A stretch of 64,000 nucleotides of DNA from positions 1 through 64,000 of IMG/VR virus record IMGVR_UViG_3300045918_000320; one strand, written 5' to 3'. Position 1 is the first letter of the stretch; the number at the start of each line of letters is the position of its first letter. This DNA is from a virus. Made by a program: the position numbers and the translations under genes. Of the stretch, positions 1 through 8,496 are shown one piece after another. The notes beneath the pieces were generated by a model, which ran no database searches, was not told where the DNA came from, and saw only the letters and a list, made by a program, of their open reading frames with translations.

Positions 1-144
1 TTTATTATAAAATTTTACACTAGAAATGTATATTTAGCTTTTGATATAGATGAATTAAATTTAGATATAGATAGAAAATATATTCTAGATATTAAAGTTT
101 CAGAAGCACCATTATTACGAATATTATTTGATGTTACTGAATAA
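1..144 (+). CDS. 3' end of a small early protein with the C-terminal PLLR-x-I-F motif (partial)
   Basis: An open frame from the first base to a TAA at 142-144 gives 47 residues ending APLLRILFDVTE. The start lies outside the window. The ending matches a motif seen at the C terminus of at least eight small plus-strand genes between 55 and 63 kb, which suggests that this is the tail of the same early module if the genome is circular or permuted. It converges on, and overlaps by 21 bases, the last late gene. Function unknown. The reading frame is supported mainly by the shared ending. Confidence 0.6.
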   Translation, partial: FIIKFYTRNVYLAFDIDELNLDIDRKYILDIKVSEAPLLRILFDVTE

Positions 145-453
145 TCCCAATTTATACATTGCTACAATTATAGCTGCACTGGCAGGAATTAAATATTTTA
201 GTATCCATCCTACAGCATTTACGTGAGTAGCTATTGGCTCAAGTTTATCGTTAATTTCTTTATATTGCTCTTTTTCTTCTTCTTTTAGACGTTCTAATTC
301 CATTTCTAGAATTTTTAATTTATGTTCGGCTAAGTCTGTACGTTTTTCGTGAATGATTAGGGATTGTGTATTACGTTCAAGAATTCGAGACTGTTTCTCA
401 ATTTCTAATAATATTGCATCAATTTTAGTTTCAAGGCTACTTTTTTGTTCCAT
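124..453 (-). CDS. Coiled-coil protein with C-terminal membrane helix (XhlA/holin-accessory-like)
   Basis: 109 residues. Residues 1-75 are a charged heptad-rich helix. Residues about 80-103 (WILKYLIPASAAIIVAMY) form one membrane segment with a short tail. This layout is that of the XhlA/hemolysin-type phage proteins that work with holins, and also of some tail-end structural proteins. It is the last gene of the late transcript and overlaps the upstream ejection-type gene by 17 bases. A lysis role is inferred from architecture and position only, since no holin or spanin signature is diagnostic here. Confidence 0.7.
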   Translation of the reverse strand: MEQKSSLETKIDAILLEIEKQSRILERNTQSLIIHEKRTDLAEHKLKILEMELERLKEEEKEQYKEINDKLEPIATHVNAVGWILKYLIPASAAIIVAMYKLGLFSNIK

Positions 454-2557
454 CTTTAATTCCTAGAGTATTTTTTAACGATGTACGTAATGCTGGGCTA
501 TTTAAAATAATATTCATTATTGCTTTCTTTTTTCCTTCGTCTTCAGATTCTGCTATTTTAGATACTAAACTTTTTAAAGTAGGAGATTGAATATGAGGAG
601 CTATATTTTTTAATTGAGATGGATTAGCTAGAACGTCTTTTAAAGCTGTATTAGCTATTAGGGGAGTATTTACTACATTTGTACCTCTGCCTACTAGAGC
701 AATTCCTTTTCTGGCTAACGTAAGAGGATTATACACGTTACCTTTATTTGTAAGAGTAGATAGTTCGTAATTTCTAGCCGGGGTTTCTAGAGCTTGCATT
801 TTTGAAGCAAGTTCAGTTTCCCCTAACCCAGATAATAATTGTTGAGCTTCTTTATTTTGTCTAGTTATTGCGTCTGAAGTAATTCCGCCTTCACCTTTAG
901 CTGCTTTGTATACTCTATTCGCATACTCATCTGCAGATTTAATTGCTTCTGCACCAAATTCTTTACTTGGATTTTTTAAAGCTAAATCTCTAGCTGTTAA
1001 AGCTTTACTAGTATTCGATACTGCTTGAGAATATTCCGGACTAGCATCTTTCATTTTTTCTGAAAGTACTTTACGTAAATCTTCAGAAAAATTTTGGACA
1101 GGTTGAGCTAATCCGCCTTCTAGTGGACTAATACCTTTTAACATATCATTAATTTCTAATTGTGCTTCTGGAGATAGATTTTCTAATCCCCCATACTTTT
1201 GAGCTAGAAATTCCATTCTACCTTGTAATTTATTTATATCTCCAGAAAATTCTGGATTATAAGTTGTGTTTTCTACTGGAGGTTGAGCTGCTACTTTTTG
1301 GGCTTCTTGTAATTCATTTTCTAAAGTTGATTTTTTAGCTGCTAAAGATTCTATTTTTTTAGAATTTACTTCATTTATTTTAGTTATATCTTGTTGTATT
1401 GTAGATGCTTCATTATTTACAGAATCTACATGTTTTGCAATACTATCAAAACTCGCTAAAGATTTTTCATCTTCAGATAACATAGCTTTTGCCATAGCAT
1501 CATTTTTAGCTTGTTTTAAATCTTGTAATTGTTTTAATTTCTCTTGTAACTTTTTAGTATTTTCTGAAAGTCTATCATTTACTGTATCAGATACTTCTTT
1601 TAATTGACTATTAACGTCTTCTAATTTTTTAGCTACTTCTGGAACTTTATTTTCAGCAGGAGTTAACTTCGATACGCCAAATTTAGATTTAATACCTTGT
1701 TGCATTTCTGCTACTTCTGGAGCAATATTAAGTTCTGGTAAAGTACTAGCGGCTAAAGTTTGTTGTTTTCCAAATTTACCGCCTAAATTTTTTAATTCAT
1801 TTACTACAGGCTCACCTTGAGCTACTAAATTTTCGTAATTAGCAGTTTGTGCAGGTTCTCCTAATATTTTTGTTCCGGTAGCTTCTTTACCTAAAATATC
1901 GGCTAATTCAGCATACGTACTAATATTTTCTTTTGCAAAATTATGAACACCTTTAGCCATTTTACCAGCTACAGGTAATGTAGCTCCTAAAACTCCTCCA
2001 GTAGCTCCTCCTAATAAAGCACCTTGTCCTGCAGCACTAGCTAAATTTTTATCAGCCTCTCCTACATTTTCTACAGCACCATATCCAGCACCTGTTAAAG
2101 CACCTTCTCCGGCTCCTAAAGCCATCCTAGCACCTAATCCAGCACCTGATGCTAATTCAGGTAATATGCCCAATGCACCAACGCCTTTTGCTACAGCACC
2201 TGCAGGAATTAAACTACCAGCTATTTTACCAGCAGTAGTTAAATATGGATGAGCACTTTCTGCAGATTCAATATATTTTCTTACAGCATCTCTTTTTTGT
2301 TCGTAGTCGGATACAGAAGGAGATTGAATATTAGCACCTAATAAATTAGAAGCTGCTTGCATAGCTCCAACTGGATTTTGAATAGCACCTAATAGTTCAT
2401 CTCCAAAACCTGCAGTAAGTCCTTGTCCAGCACCTGTTAAAGTAGATGCTATTGATCCGGGAACATCTTCTTCTGAAGTTTGTTTAGAAGCTAAATATCT
2501 ATCAGGATTAAATTCTTCCTGTTTCTTTTTTAAATATGCGTCTGGATCAAAAGCCAT
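437..2557 (-). CDS. Internal virion / DNA-ejection-type protein
   Basis: 706 residues. The N terminus has a short duplicated motif (FDPDAYLKKKQ, then FNPDRYLASKQ). Residues about 35-200 are Gly/Ala-rich and weakly hydrophobic, like the membrane-active parts of podovirus ejection proteins. Residues about 275-430 are predicted coiled coil. No enzymatic motif was seen. It is followed by a 1-base stop/start overlap with the neighbouring 512-residue gene, and the three consecutive large Gln/Ala/Asn-rich genes recall the P22 gp7/gp20/gp16 set in size and composition. Homology to those was not verified. Confidence 0.65.
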   Translation of the reverse strand: MAFDPDAYLKKKQEEFNPDRYLASKQTSEEDVPGSIASTLTGAGQGLTAGFGDELLGAIQNPVGAMQAASNLLGANIQSPSVSDYEQKRDAVRKYIESAESAHPYLTTAGKIAGSLIPAGAVAKGVGALGILPELASGAGLGARMALGAGEGALTGAGYGAVENVGEADKNLASAAGQGALLGGATGGVLGATLPVAGKMAKGVHNFAKENISTYAELADILGKEATGTKILGEPAQTANYENLVAQGEPVVNELKNLGGKFGKQQTLAASTLPELNIAPEVAEMQQGIKSKFGVSKLTPAENKVPEVAKKLEDVNSQLKEVSDTVNDRLSENTKKLQEKLKQLQDLKQAKNDAMAKAMLSEDEKSLASFDSIAKHVDSVNNEASTIQQDITKINEVNSKKIESLAAKKSTLENELQEAQKVAAQPPVENTTYNPEFSGDINKLQGRMEFLAQKYGGLENLSPEAQLEINDMLKGISPLEGGLAQPVQNFSEDLRKVLSEKMKDASPEYSQAVSNTSKALTARDLALKNPSKEFGAEAIKSADEYANRVYKAAKGEGGITSDAITRQNKEAQQLLSGLGETELASKMQALETPARNYELSTLTNKGNVYNPLTLARKGIALVGRGTNVVNTPLIANTALKDVLANPSQLKNIAPHIQSPTLKSLVSKIAESEDEGKKKAIMNIILNSPALRTSLKNTLGIKDGTKK

Positions 2558-4095
2558 TACTTTACTCCATGTAATTTTAGAATTTGCTCTGCTCTAGGAT
2601 CTTTTGGATTAGATTTAGCCCATTCTATAGCTTGTTTATCTTCGTCTGTAACTTCTGCTGTATTAGCCATTTGATTAGTTTGACCTAATCCTACAGTTTC
2701 TAATCCTGCTTGTTTTAATTCTTGCCAATCTTCAGGATGGTTAGCAATCCAATTTTTATTAGCTTTTTCTACTAAATTAAATTGAGGCTCTACTAATTTT
2801 CTAGATGTTTCAATCTGTCTATTTAGAGAATGTTTTAAAAAGTTAACTATGCCGGGAGCATTTGCTGGCATAGGCTCTCCAGTAATATTAGTCATAATAC
2901 GAGAAGCTTGAGCACTTAAAGGATTTTGAATAAGTTCATGCTTATCAGATTCCGTTAAAGCACTACCTTTAATCATACTAGCTAAAGCAACATATCCTTC
3001 AGATATAGCTGCTGCAGATAATTTACTTGGATCTGATTCACTATTTAACATATTCATCGCATGTACACCACGATTAGCCAATGCTAATTGTTGTCCCATT
3101 ACAGATCTAGAAGTAGCCATTAATCCGTTTACACTTTTAGCAATTTTGTCTCTAGTTTTTTCGTCAGCAGCAGACATTTTAGTTTGTCCTGCAGCTTGTC
3201 GGTTACTTGCTAATTCAGCATATTTTAATTTTCTATCTTCTGAAGCTTGTTCAAAAGCTTTAGCTTTTTCGTATAGAGGAGTTAATACTTTAAGTTGAGC
3301 AGCAGTAGCATTTTCAGGAACATTAGCTCCCATTCTTTTTGCAAATTCTCTGTATGCTCTACTAATTTCACTATCTGGTTTTCTAGATTCAGCTTCGCTA
3401 TCTAGAGTCATTTTTTCTTGTTGTTGTTTTCTTGCTAATGCTAACTGCTCTACTGGACTATTAGCTTGCCTACCTAATTGGTCAGCCATACTAGTATCAA
3501 TATCCACTTGTTTTCCGGCACCGTAAGTACCCGCACCAGAAATTAAATTTCCAAATACTTTAAGTAAATTTGCTGTAGTTGTATTTTGATTAGATGCTTG
3601 TAAAGCATTTTCCATTTCTTGATCACGTAACGGATTTGTTGCTATATCTTTAGAATTAGCTAATTGTGCTTGTTTTTCTGGAGAAGTATGTGCAGCTTCT
3701 TGAGCCGCTATTTGTTTTAATTCATTTCCAATTTTAGGAGATGCTGCTGGAGTAGGCTGGATATTAGGCTGCATTTCCGGAATATTGCTATCGGAAACTC
3801 CATTAGAATTATCAGCTAATCTATTATCTAAGTTTAAATTAGGGATATAAGAAGCTAGTTTACTTTCATTTAAGGAGTTATCTAAATCATTTAAACCTAA
3901 ATTATTTTCATTTTCAGATTCGGCAGATACTAAATTAGGAATTTGAGTTACAGCATTATTAAAAAATTCTGCATTTGGAGAAGGAGTACCTTCTGGAGTA
4001 ATTGTATCAGCATTAAAATCTTGAGCTGTTGGTAATTTACCATTCTTTTTATAGAAGTCAGCTAAAGCAGAATAACTAAGTTTATTATCAGCCAT
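2557..4095 (-). CDS. Gln/Asn/Ala-rich virion protein (ejection-type)
   Basis: 512 residues, low complexity, rich in Asn, Gln, Ala and Ser, with no catalytic motif. The C-terminal half (about 270-440) is helical. It lies between two other ejection-type genes and is read from the promoter at 5268-5286. A structural or ejection role is inferred from neighbours and composition. Confidence 0.6.
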   Translation of the reverse strand: MADNKLSYSALADFYKKNGKLPTAQDFNADTITPEGTPSPNAEFFNNAVTQIPNLVSAESENENNLGLNDLDNSLNESKLASYIPNLNLDNRLADNSNGVSDSNIPEMQPNIQPTPAASPKIGNELKQIAAQEAAHTSPEKQAQLANSKDIATNPLRDQEMENALQASNQNTTTANLLKVFGNLISGAGTYGAGKQVDIDTSMADQLGRQANSPVEQLALARKQQQEKMTLDSEAESRKPDSEISRAYREFAKRMGANVPENATAAQLKVLTPLYEKAKAFEQASEDRKLKYAELASNRQAAGQTKMSAADEKTRDKIAKSVNGLMATSRSVMGQQLALANRGVHAMNMLNSESDPSKLSAAAISEGYVALASMIKGSALTESDKHELIQNPLSAQASRIMTNITGEPMPANAPGIVNFLKHSLNRQIETSRKLVEPQFNLVEKANKNWIANHPEDWQELKQAGLETVGLGQTNQMANTAEVTDEDKQAIEWAKSNPKDPRAEQILKLHGVK

Positions 4096-4102
4096 ATTTT
4101 AC

Positions 4103-5251
4103 CTATACTTTTTTATTTGGATCTTGTTGAGTATTATTTGCAGTTTTACCCATTAGCGTACCTACAGCACCTGCTCCAGCATTGAAAATATTTCCAATAC
4201 CAGCCGCTTGAGATGAACCTTTATTTTGATTAAAAGTAGCCATGTTATTTTGTTGATTTTGTACAGCTCTATCTCTAGCGTTTTGTTGATTAGTATTAAA
4301 CTGAGATACTGAATCAGTAGCGTTTGCTTTAACTTGATTTCTGTTAAAGTCAGAAGTTAACATTTGATTTGTATTATTAGCTAAATTATTTAAAGCGTTT
4401 TGTTTAGCGTTAAAAGACATAGCTGCTAATTGATCACCTTGTTGTGATGTATTTTGTAATTGAGCTTGAGAAGCACCTAAAGACTGAGCTAATCCCATTC
4501 CTGAATTTCCCATACCTCTTCTAGCCATATTTTCAGAAATCTGATTTTGATTTGCTTGAAATTGTTGGTTAGATTGATTTCTAATATTGTTTAAATCCGC
4601 TTGATCTTGCGGAGTCAATCCCATTGTAGCACGATCTTGTAGACCTTGTAAAGCAGTACCTCTTGCCGCAAGCTGTTGAGCATTATCTTGTATCTTAGCT
4701 ACCTCTGGATCTTGTAAAATATTTAATCTATTAGCGGCATCTAACGCAGCTTGTTGATTAGCTGAAGCTGCATTTAATCCTTGATTACCTTTATTGTAAG
4801 CTGCCATAGCACCAGCAGTACCTAAAGCTCCAATACCTAAATTTCCTAAAGTTTGTCCAGAAATTTTACCTATAGAATTTCCATAGGCTTTTTTTAACAT
4901 GTCCATTGCTGAAGGGCTTTGTGGATTTTGTATTGCAGAGTTATCTTGCATTCTCATATCAGCATTACTAATTCCAGTAGAACTTGGTAATCTGGTTAAA
5001 TCGTGCATTTGACTAGTTTGAGTTCCTAATATATTATCTAAAGTACCGGAGTGTATTCCTAGAGTATCTAGTATATTAGTGCCCATTCCCGGATCGTATT
5101 GAGCTGGAGCTGTTTGCTTTAAAATATCATTAATTGTAGAATCTGGCATTTTCATCTCAGCAGGAGCTTCGTCTGAAATAGTACTAGGAGTATTTGCTAC
5201 CGTAGTATCTCCACCTGTAAAAGGATTGCCTAAAAAATCGTCCCAAGCCAT
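4103..5251 (-). CDS. Gln-rich virion protein, first gene after a phage promoter
   Basis: 382 residues. The middle (about 125-150) is Gly/Ala-rich and hydrophobic. Residues 160-350 are Gln/Asn-rich helix with repeated NQQ-type runs. The start has an AGGAG site and lies 17 bases after the inferred start of the T7-like promoter, so it heads the last late transcription unit (4103 down to 124). Probably an ejection or internal virion protein by composition and place. Confidence 0.6.
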   Translation of the reverse strand: MAWDDFLGNPFTGGDTTVANTPSTISDEAPAEMKMPDSTINDILKQTAPAQYDPGMGTNILDTLGIHSGTLDNILGTQTSQMHDLTRLPSSTGISNADMRMQDNSAIQNPQSPSAMDMLKKAYGNSIGKISGQTLGNLGIGALGTAGAMAAYNKGNQGLNAASANQQAALDAANRLNILQDPEVAKIQDNAQQLAARGTALQGLQDRATMGLTPQDQADLNNIRNQSNQQFQANQNQISENMARRGMGNSGMGLAQSLGASQAQLQNTSQQGDQLAAMSFNAKQNALNNLANNTNQMLTSDFNRNQVKANATDSVSQFNTNQQNARDRAVQNQQNNMATFNQNKGSSQAAGIGNIFNAGAGAVGTLMGKTANNTQQDPNKKV

Positions 5252-5267
5252 ATATTCTCCTCGTATT

Positions 5268-5286
5268 CCTATAAGTAGTTGTTAAT
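5268..5286 (-). promoter_or_regulatory. T7-like late promoter (consensus copy)
   Basis: On the minus strand this reads ATTAACAACTACTTATAGG, counted -17 to +2. It is followed by a short leader with an AGGAG site and the start at 5251. The core ACT..(C)TTATAGG resembles the T7 core ACTCACTATAGG. Confidence 0.8.
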
Positions 5287-5297
5287 TTTATAGTTAC

Positions 5298-5717
5298 TTA
5301 TTCATCAAAAAATGCTAAGTTATCTCCGCCTAATCCCTTAACCAGTAAATACACTTCTTTACCTGAGCTACAAGATACAAATCCTTGTTTTTCCATTGCT
5401 AATACCATCCCTTTTGTCGTGGTGTAATATTGCATATATTCAAAGCCTTGCTCTTTAGCTTGAGATACAATATACTCTAATAAATGTTCTAAAGCTTCTA
5501 GGCGACGAATAGAAGACTTATTTACTATTGTATATCCCATTAGTGCCATATTCGTATCTGTCTTTAAAAAACAGCTAAAAGCTATAGGTTCGTTTTCTCG
5601 GTATACAAAATAACTATTTTCTGGAATCATTTTGGAAGTAGGTGCTGCCCAATCCCATTCTGAAAACCATTTCATGAGTAATTCTAAATCTTGAGGACTA
5701 TACTTTTTTATGTGCAT
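5298..5717 (-). CDS. GNAT-like acetyltransferase
   Basis: 139 residues with a GNAT-type layout: an N-terminal strand/helix, a central strand (ENEPIAFSCFLKTD), then helix ALEHLLEYIVSQAKEQGF and the C-terminal MEKQGF segment typical of GNAT folds. The usual Q/RxxGxG/A acetyl-CoA loop is not clear (NKSSIRRLEA stands in its place), so activity is uncertain. It overlaps the end of the Hint-bearing virion gene by 20 bases and is the last gene of that late transcript. T7-like phages also carry acetyltransferase-like proteins near their virion genes, which fits. Substrate unknown. Confidence 0.6.
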   Translation of the reverse strand: MHIKKYSPQDLELLMKWFSEWDWAAPTSKMIPENSYFVYRENEPIAFSCFLKTDTNMALMGYTIVNKSSIRRLEALEHLLEYIVSQAKEQGFEYMQYYTTTKGMVLAMEKQGFVSCSSGKEVYLLVKGLGGDNLAFFDE

Positions 5718-8106
5718 TCATGTACACCTTTAATAGTCTATTTTTATTTTTCTGTGAGTTTAATTTTTCTAATCTTTCGTCTTCAGTATAATCTTGAGTA
5801 TCGTCTATTTCAGAAATATCCGCCCAGACTTGGTGATCTTTAGTTATAACAATATGCTTTTCGTTAGCTATAGGAACTACAACATGACTTTTTAAATCTG
5901 TAGATTTTGCTTGTTTACTATCTCCTACACGAATCCATTTACCATCTTCAAAAACAGCATGAGTAGAGGATACTAAAACATCTCCATAATATACCATTTT
6001 GTCAGCTACAGATTCTCCTACTCCATTTACTTTTCCGCCATGAAGCATTTCATCTCCAACTTTTAAATCTTTAACTTTTTTTAAAGATCCGTCAGCCATA
6101 AATATTTCAGTTTCTGGATCAAAACATACCCATTTTAAAGCATTAACTACAGCATTTCCTACTTTACCTGCAGTGCTACCTAAAGAATGAATTACGTTAC
6201 CAGCTAAGTCTACTGGATTTTTAACAAAAGTATCTATTAATCCTTGCCCTACACTTTTTGATAATTGTCCTAAACCTGTTCCGATATTTCCTCTAGTGAT
6301 ATTTTGTAATCCTTGCCCTGCACCTTTAAAAGAACGTACAACATTAGAAGCTGTATTACCCACACTATTTAATCCTATATTTCCTAAATCTGCTACTGCA
6401 TTTAAATTTCCCGAAACTAATCCTGAAGCACCTTTTACAGCATCTCCAGCTACTCCCATTCTATTTAAAGTATTACTATTTTTTATACTAGTAAGTCCAT
6501 TAGCTCCGGCCTGTAGAGTTTGTGGATTAACTATGTACGATAATCCTCCTGTAGCTCCAGCTAAGGCTGCCTGAGTAGCTGCTAACGCTGCAGCTTTCGC
6601 TGCTGCACTAGCTTTCTGTTCAGAGTTTCCTCCGCCTGAAAGTGACTTTAAAACATTTATAGCACCGCTTACTCCTCCCGGAATAGCTGATGCTGCTTGA
6701 TCACCTATTAAATTTGTAACTTGATCTGCTGCAAAATTTTGAGCTTGATTTTGAGCTAAGCTAGAAGCTGCTTGCCCAACATTACCGCTTGCTAAACCAT
6801 TTACTAATCCAGAAGTCATTCCAGAATCAGCTCCTGTATAATCAGAAATTAATCCTGACAAACTATTTGACACTTGCTGTTTTGCTAAATTTTGTATAGC
6901 TTGCTGAGGATTATTTATAGCTGATATACCTTGATTTAATAATCCGCCATCTATTCCTAAAGTATCTGCTACTTTATTTACAGCTTGATTTTGAACACTA
7001 GTAAAAGGATTAAATCCTGTAGCTTGCTGAATAGCATTTCCAGCTTGAGATTTTGTATCCTGAGCTTGCTGAATATATGGATTAGCTACAGCATTAGCTT
7101 GAGCTGCTACTGGTTTGTAAGCTGCCGTTGCTTGCTGATTAGCTTGTTGAAATACTGGCTGGGCAGCGTTATTAGCTGCTTTAGTAGCTTGTTGCTCTGC
7201 AAAACCTGCTACCATTTTTGGAACATCAGGTTTAGCCGAAGGTTTTTGATTTTGTGCTGCTTTTTTTATTTGTGCTTTTTGGACAGCATCATTTTGTTTC
7301 TGTACATTTTTTTCCATTTGTGACTGTTGGAATTTAGCAAAAGAACCTGAATTATTTTCAGCTTCTCCAGAATTAGTTTGTCCAAAATTATTTGCAAATT
7401 GATTTGAGAATTTATTTTGTCCGGAAAGTTTACTTCCAGACGCTAAGGCTCTACCTTCCAAATTAGGATTAATTACTGTATCTTCGTTTTTAGTAGTATT
7501 TGTAGTGCCGGTATCATTTATATCAAATTTTTTATCTGCCATTTGCTTTTTAGCAAAATCTGCAAATCCTCCAGAATTACCAAAGTTTTCTAAATCTCCA
7601 ATTTCATTTTTGTATACTAAGTTTCCACTAGCATCAAATCCTTGGAATTTATTTCCTTTAGATTCTAAATCTGAAAATTGATCTTTATTAAAATTATCTT
7701 CATAACTGCCGTTTTGAGCTTGAGGATTAGAAGTTTTAAATAAATTTGTAGCATATTTAAATTGAGTTTTATCTAGAGATTTTATATCTCCATCTTGTTT
7801 TACAACTGGATTACCATCTTTATCAAATCCGTAAAAATTACCTTTAAGGGAATCATATAATTTTTGTTGAGATTCATTATCAGCTTTATCTTGATCTGAC
7901 ATAGCAGATTGGTTAGCTTGTTGAGCCTGAGCTTGTTGTATTTGACTATTTATATCATTTATTTTTTGTAATAAAGAAGAACTTTGAGTTTGTTGATTTT
8001 TTCTAGCTACTGTATCGCTAGGGTCAGAGTAAGTTTTATTATTTATAGCAGTATATTGCTGATTTAATATCGCTAATTGTTGTTGAAGTGAAGCTATATC
8101 TGCCAT
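5698..8106 (-). CDS. Large virion protein with C-terminal Hint (hedgehog/intein-type) domain
   Basis: 802 residues. Residues 1-640 are Gln/Ala/Asn-rich and probably structural. From Cys661 (WVCFDPETEIFMADGS) to the end there is a Hint domain: catalytic Cys, an LKVGDEM turn, and an SSTHAVFEDGKW block with the conserved His. Hint domains cleave the peptide bond before the Cys. There is no C-terminal extein or HN/C splice end, so cleavage rather than splicing would be expected. It lies in the tail/ejection part of the late module between two virion genes. The structural role of the N-terminal part is inferred. Confidence 0.75.
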   Translation of the reverse strand: MADIASLQQQLAILNQQYTAINNKTYSDPSDTVARKNQQTQSSSLLQKINDINSQIQQAQAQQANQSAMSDQDKADNESQQKLYDSLKGNFYGFDKDGNPVVKQDGDIKSLDKTQFKYATNLFKTSNPQAQNGSYEDNFNKDQFSDLESKGNKFQGFDASGNLVYKNEIGDLENFGNSGGFADFAKKQMADKKFDINDTGTTNTTKNEDTVINPNLEGRALASGSKLSGQNKFSNQFANNFGQTNSGEAENNSGSFAKFQQSQMEKNVQKQNDAVQKAQIKKAAQNQKPSAKPDVPKMVAGFAEQQATKAANNAAQPVFQQANQQATAAYKPVAAQANAVANPYIQQAQDTKSQAGNAIQQATGFNPFTSVQNQAVNKVADTLGIDGGLLNQGISAINNPQQAIQNLAKQQVSNSLSGLISDYTGADSGMTSGLVNGLASGNVGQAASSLAQNQAQNFAADQVTNLIGDQAASAIPGGVSGAINVLKSLSGGGNSEQKASAAAKAAALAATQAALAGATGGLSYIVNPQTLQAGANGLTSIKNSNTLNRMGVAGDAVKGASGLVSGNLNAVADLGNIGLNSVGNTASNVVRSFKGAGQGLQNITRGNIGTGLGQLSKSVGQGLIDTFVKNPVDLAGNVIHSLGSTAGKVGNAVVNALKWVCFDPETEIFMADGSLKKVKDLKVGDEMLHGGKVNGVGESVADKMVYYGDVLVSSTHAVFEDGKWIRVGDSKQAKSTDLKSHVVVPIANEKHIVITKDHQVWADISEIDDTQDYTEDERLEKLNSQKNKNRLLKVYMNAHKKV

Positions 8107-8496
8107 TTAACTAACCGCCAAAACATTTATTATAAATTTAGTACTAACTGGTAATCCAGCAATGTGCGTAATTATAGCATTGTTTTTATTTATTGTAAAG
8201 TTAATAAAAGGAGCACTAGTGGGAAATATTCCATTAGTATTTGTAGCCGAGGTTACAATAAATCCTTTAAATCCATTAACCTGAGAAAGAGGTAATATAA
8301 CCTGATTTGTAGGTACACCAAATGCATCTACTATAACCTCAAAGGTTATATATTCATAGCTTAAAGTATTAGATAAAGCTTTACTAACCTCATCAAAAAA
8401 TGGGTTAAGTGATCTTGCCAATCTTGCCATATCATCTTTAGCAGTAGAGGAAAAATCATTTACATTAATTTTTTTAGTTTGTAAATTCTTAGCCAT
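8107..8496 (-). CDS. Small virion protein (tail-associated)
   Basis: 129 residues. A helical N terminus (MARLARSLNPFFDEVSKALSN) is followed by a beta-rich C-terminal half. It overlaps the upstream 1077-residue tail gene by one base. Proteins of this size and layout occur beside ring/tail genes in podoviruses. Virion role inferred from place. Confidence 0.55.
   Translation of the reverse strand: MAKNLQTKKINVNDFSSTAKDDMARLARSLNPFFDEVSKALSNTLSYEYITFEVIVDAFGVPTNQVILPLSQVNGFKGFIVTSATNTNGIFPTSAPFINFTINKNNAIITHIAGLPVSTKFIINVLAVS

Noticed and set aside
5698-6126. A complete intein in the virion protein
   Set aside because: The Hint domain reaches the C terminus with no HN/C splice junction and no following extein, so splicing is not supported.
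6296-7323. Plus-strand ORFs opposite the Hint-bearing virion gene
   Set aside because: They are antisense shadows with low-complexity products, no ribosome site and no motif.
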